Shown here: positions 5,339-5,605 of the stretch, one piece after another
Layout: every line of letters begins with the position of its first letter
How positions within the stretch are numbered: position 1 is the stretch's first letter
Assembly (NCBI GenBank): GCA_002733735.2
Contig: NVWT02000014.1
Span: 66,108 to 71,712 of the forward strand
DNA from: Robiginitomaculum sp.
Lineage (GTDB): Bacteria; Pseudomonadota; Alphaproteobacteria; Caulobacterales; Maricaulaceae
Direction: 5' to 3'
DNA length: 5,605 bases
Notes under the pieces: generated by a model
The model's input: only the letters and a program-made list of their open reading frames with translations
What the model was told of the DNA's origin: nothing
The model's database searches: none
Program-made: the position numbers and the translations under genes

Positions 5339-5605
5339 ATGGATAACAAAGATAAAATATACTCAAAATACCGTTTAGTTCGGTGTTTTGAGTATATTAT
5401 TGTGGTGCTGGCAGTCTTTTTATTTCTGCCAGTTACTGCATTTGCTGATACGGTTTTAATGGGCGAGGCGCGAAAAGTATTGTCAGCTTATGGCGGACAA
5501 TTATGGCCGGGGTTTTTCGGCAAGGACTTTCCGATTGTTATAGTAGATCATAAGCACGACAAGTTTTACTGCGCCAGAAAGTTACCCGTTGGTTTTACTC
5601 TATTT
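5339..5605 (+). CDS. Secreted protein of unknown function, C-terminus outside window
   Basis: An open frame of 89 codons runs off the right edge. The product has a charged N-terminus (1-18), a hydrophobic core (about 19-32, YIIVVLAVFLFLP) and a probable signal peptidase site AFA|D after residue 36, so the protein is predicted to enter the periplasm. The mature part includes RKVLSAYGGQLWPGFFGKDFPIVIVDHKHDKFYCARKLPVGF. The pattern 'YG..LWPG......PI.(V/L).D' resembles conserved uncharacterised bacterial proteins I have seen, but I cannot name a family or activity. The ATG at 5339 has no clear ribosome binding site. GTG at 5402 is an alternative that keeps most of the signal peptide and lies just beyond the hairpin at 5356-5398. 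Transcription probably comes from the extended -10 promoter about 240 bases upstream. Confidence 0.7.
   Translation, partial: MDNKDKIYSKYRLVRCFEYIIVVLAVFLFLPVTAFADTVLMGEARKVLSAYGGQLWPGFFGKDFPIVIVDHKHDKFYCARKLPVGFTLF
5356..5398 (+). repeat. 18-bp stem-loop over the first codons of the secreted-protein gene
   Basis: Bases 5356-5373 pair with 5381-5398 along 18 consecutive positions (one T-G wobble), with loop TTTAGTT. The outer part is AATATACTCAAAA against TTTTGAGTATATT. Nearby, the palindrome GAGTATACTC (5289-5298) shares 7 bases with each arm and could pair with either, offering an alternative fold. No T-run follows, so it is not a classic terminator. Confidence 0.75.

Noticed and set aside
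5100..5340. tRNA, SRP RNA, 6S RNA, tmRNA or CRISPR leader followed by an array
   Set aside because: No cloverleaf, no conserved core of these RNAs and no repeat-spacer periodicity is visible; only the boxA-like motif is shared with rRNA and CRISPR leaders.

Overview
The window looks like chromosomal DNA of a moderately AT-rich alphaproteobacterium. The three Pst proteins show this best. PstA carries the long N-terminal soluble insertion (DUF3333-like) before its permease core, and PstS and PstC have the wording I associate with alphaproteobacterial versions. This is a family-level judgement from memory, not a search result.

Left half (1-3021, minus strand): the start of a high-affinity phosphate uptake operon, in the order pstS (lipoprotein phosphate receptor), pstC and pstA (the two permease subunits). 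pstA runs off the left edge, so pstB and phoU, if present, lie outside. A short stem-loop sits between pstS and pstC. Upstream of pstS is a good Pho box match (14 of 18 positions), so induction by PhoB under phosphate starvation is likely.

Middle (3022-3612): an ArsR-type winged-helix repressor is transcribed divergently from pstS. Its promoter and a candidate operator overlap the Pho box, so PhoB and this regulator probably compete for the same DNA. Two hairpins follow the gene.

Right of that (3613-4508, minus strand): a CPBP-type membrane protease with all three catalytic motifs. It is split into two overlapping reading frames at a run of eight T, and contains six perfect GTTT units just downstream. 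This is either a broken gene, a sequencing error, or a phase-variable or slippage-controlled gene.

Right end (4509-5605): mostly non-coding and visibly rearranged. It holds the last 33 codons of a [2Fe-2S] ferredoxin gene, cut exactly where a sequence resembling an IS30-family end begins. Next come about 170 bases of short palindromes and repeats, then a strong extended -10 promoter. That promoter is followed by a boxB-like hairpin and a boxA-like antitermination site of the kind found in rRNA leaders, but no rRNA follows. Instead the leader runs into the 5' part of a gene for a secreted protein of unknown function, whose first codons form an 18-bp hairpin. No tRNA, rRNA or CRISPR array was found.
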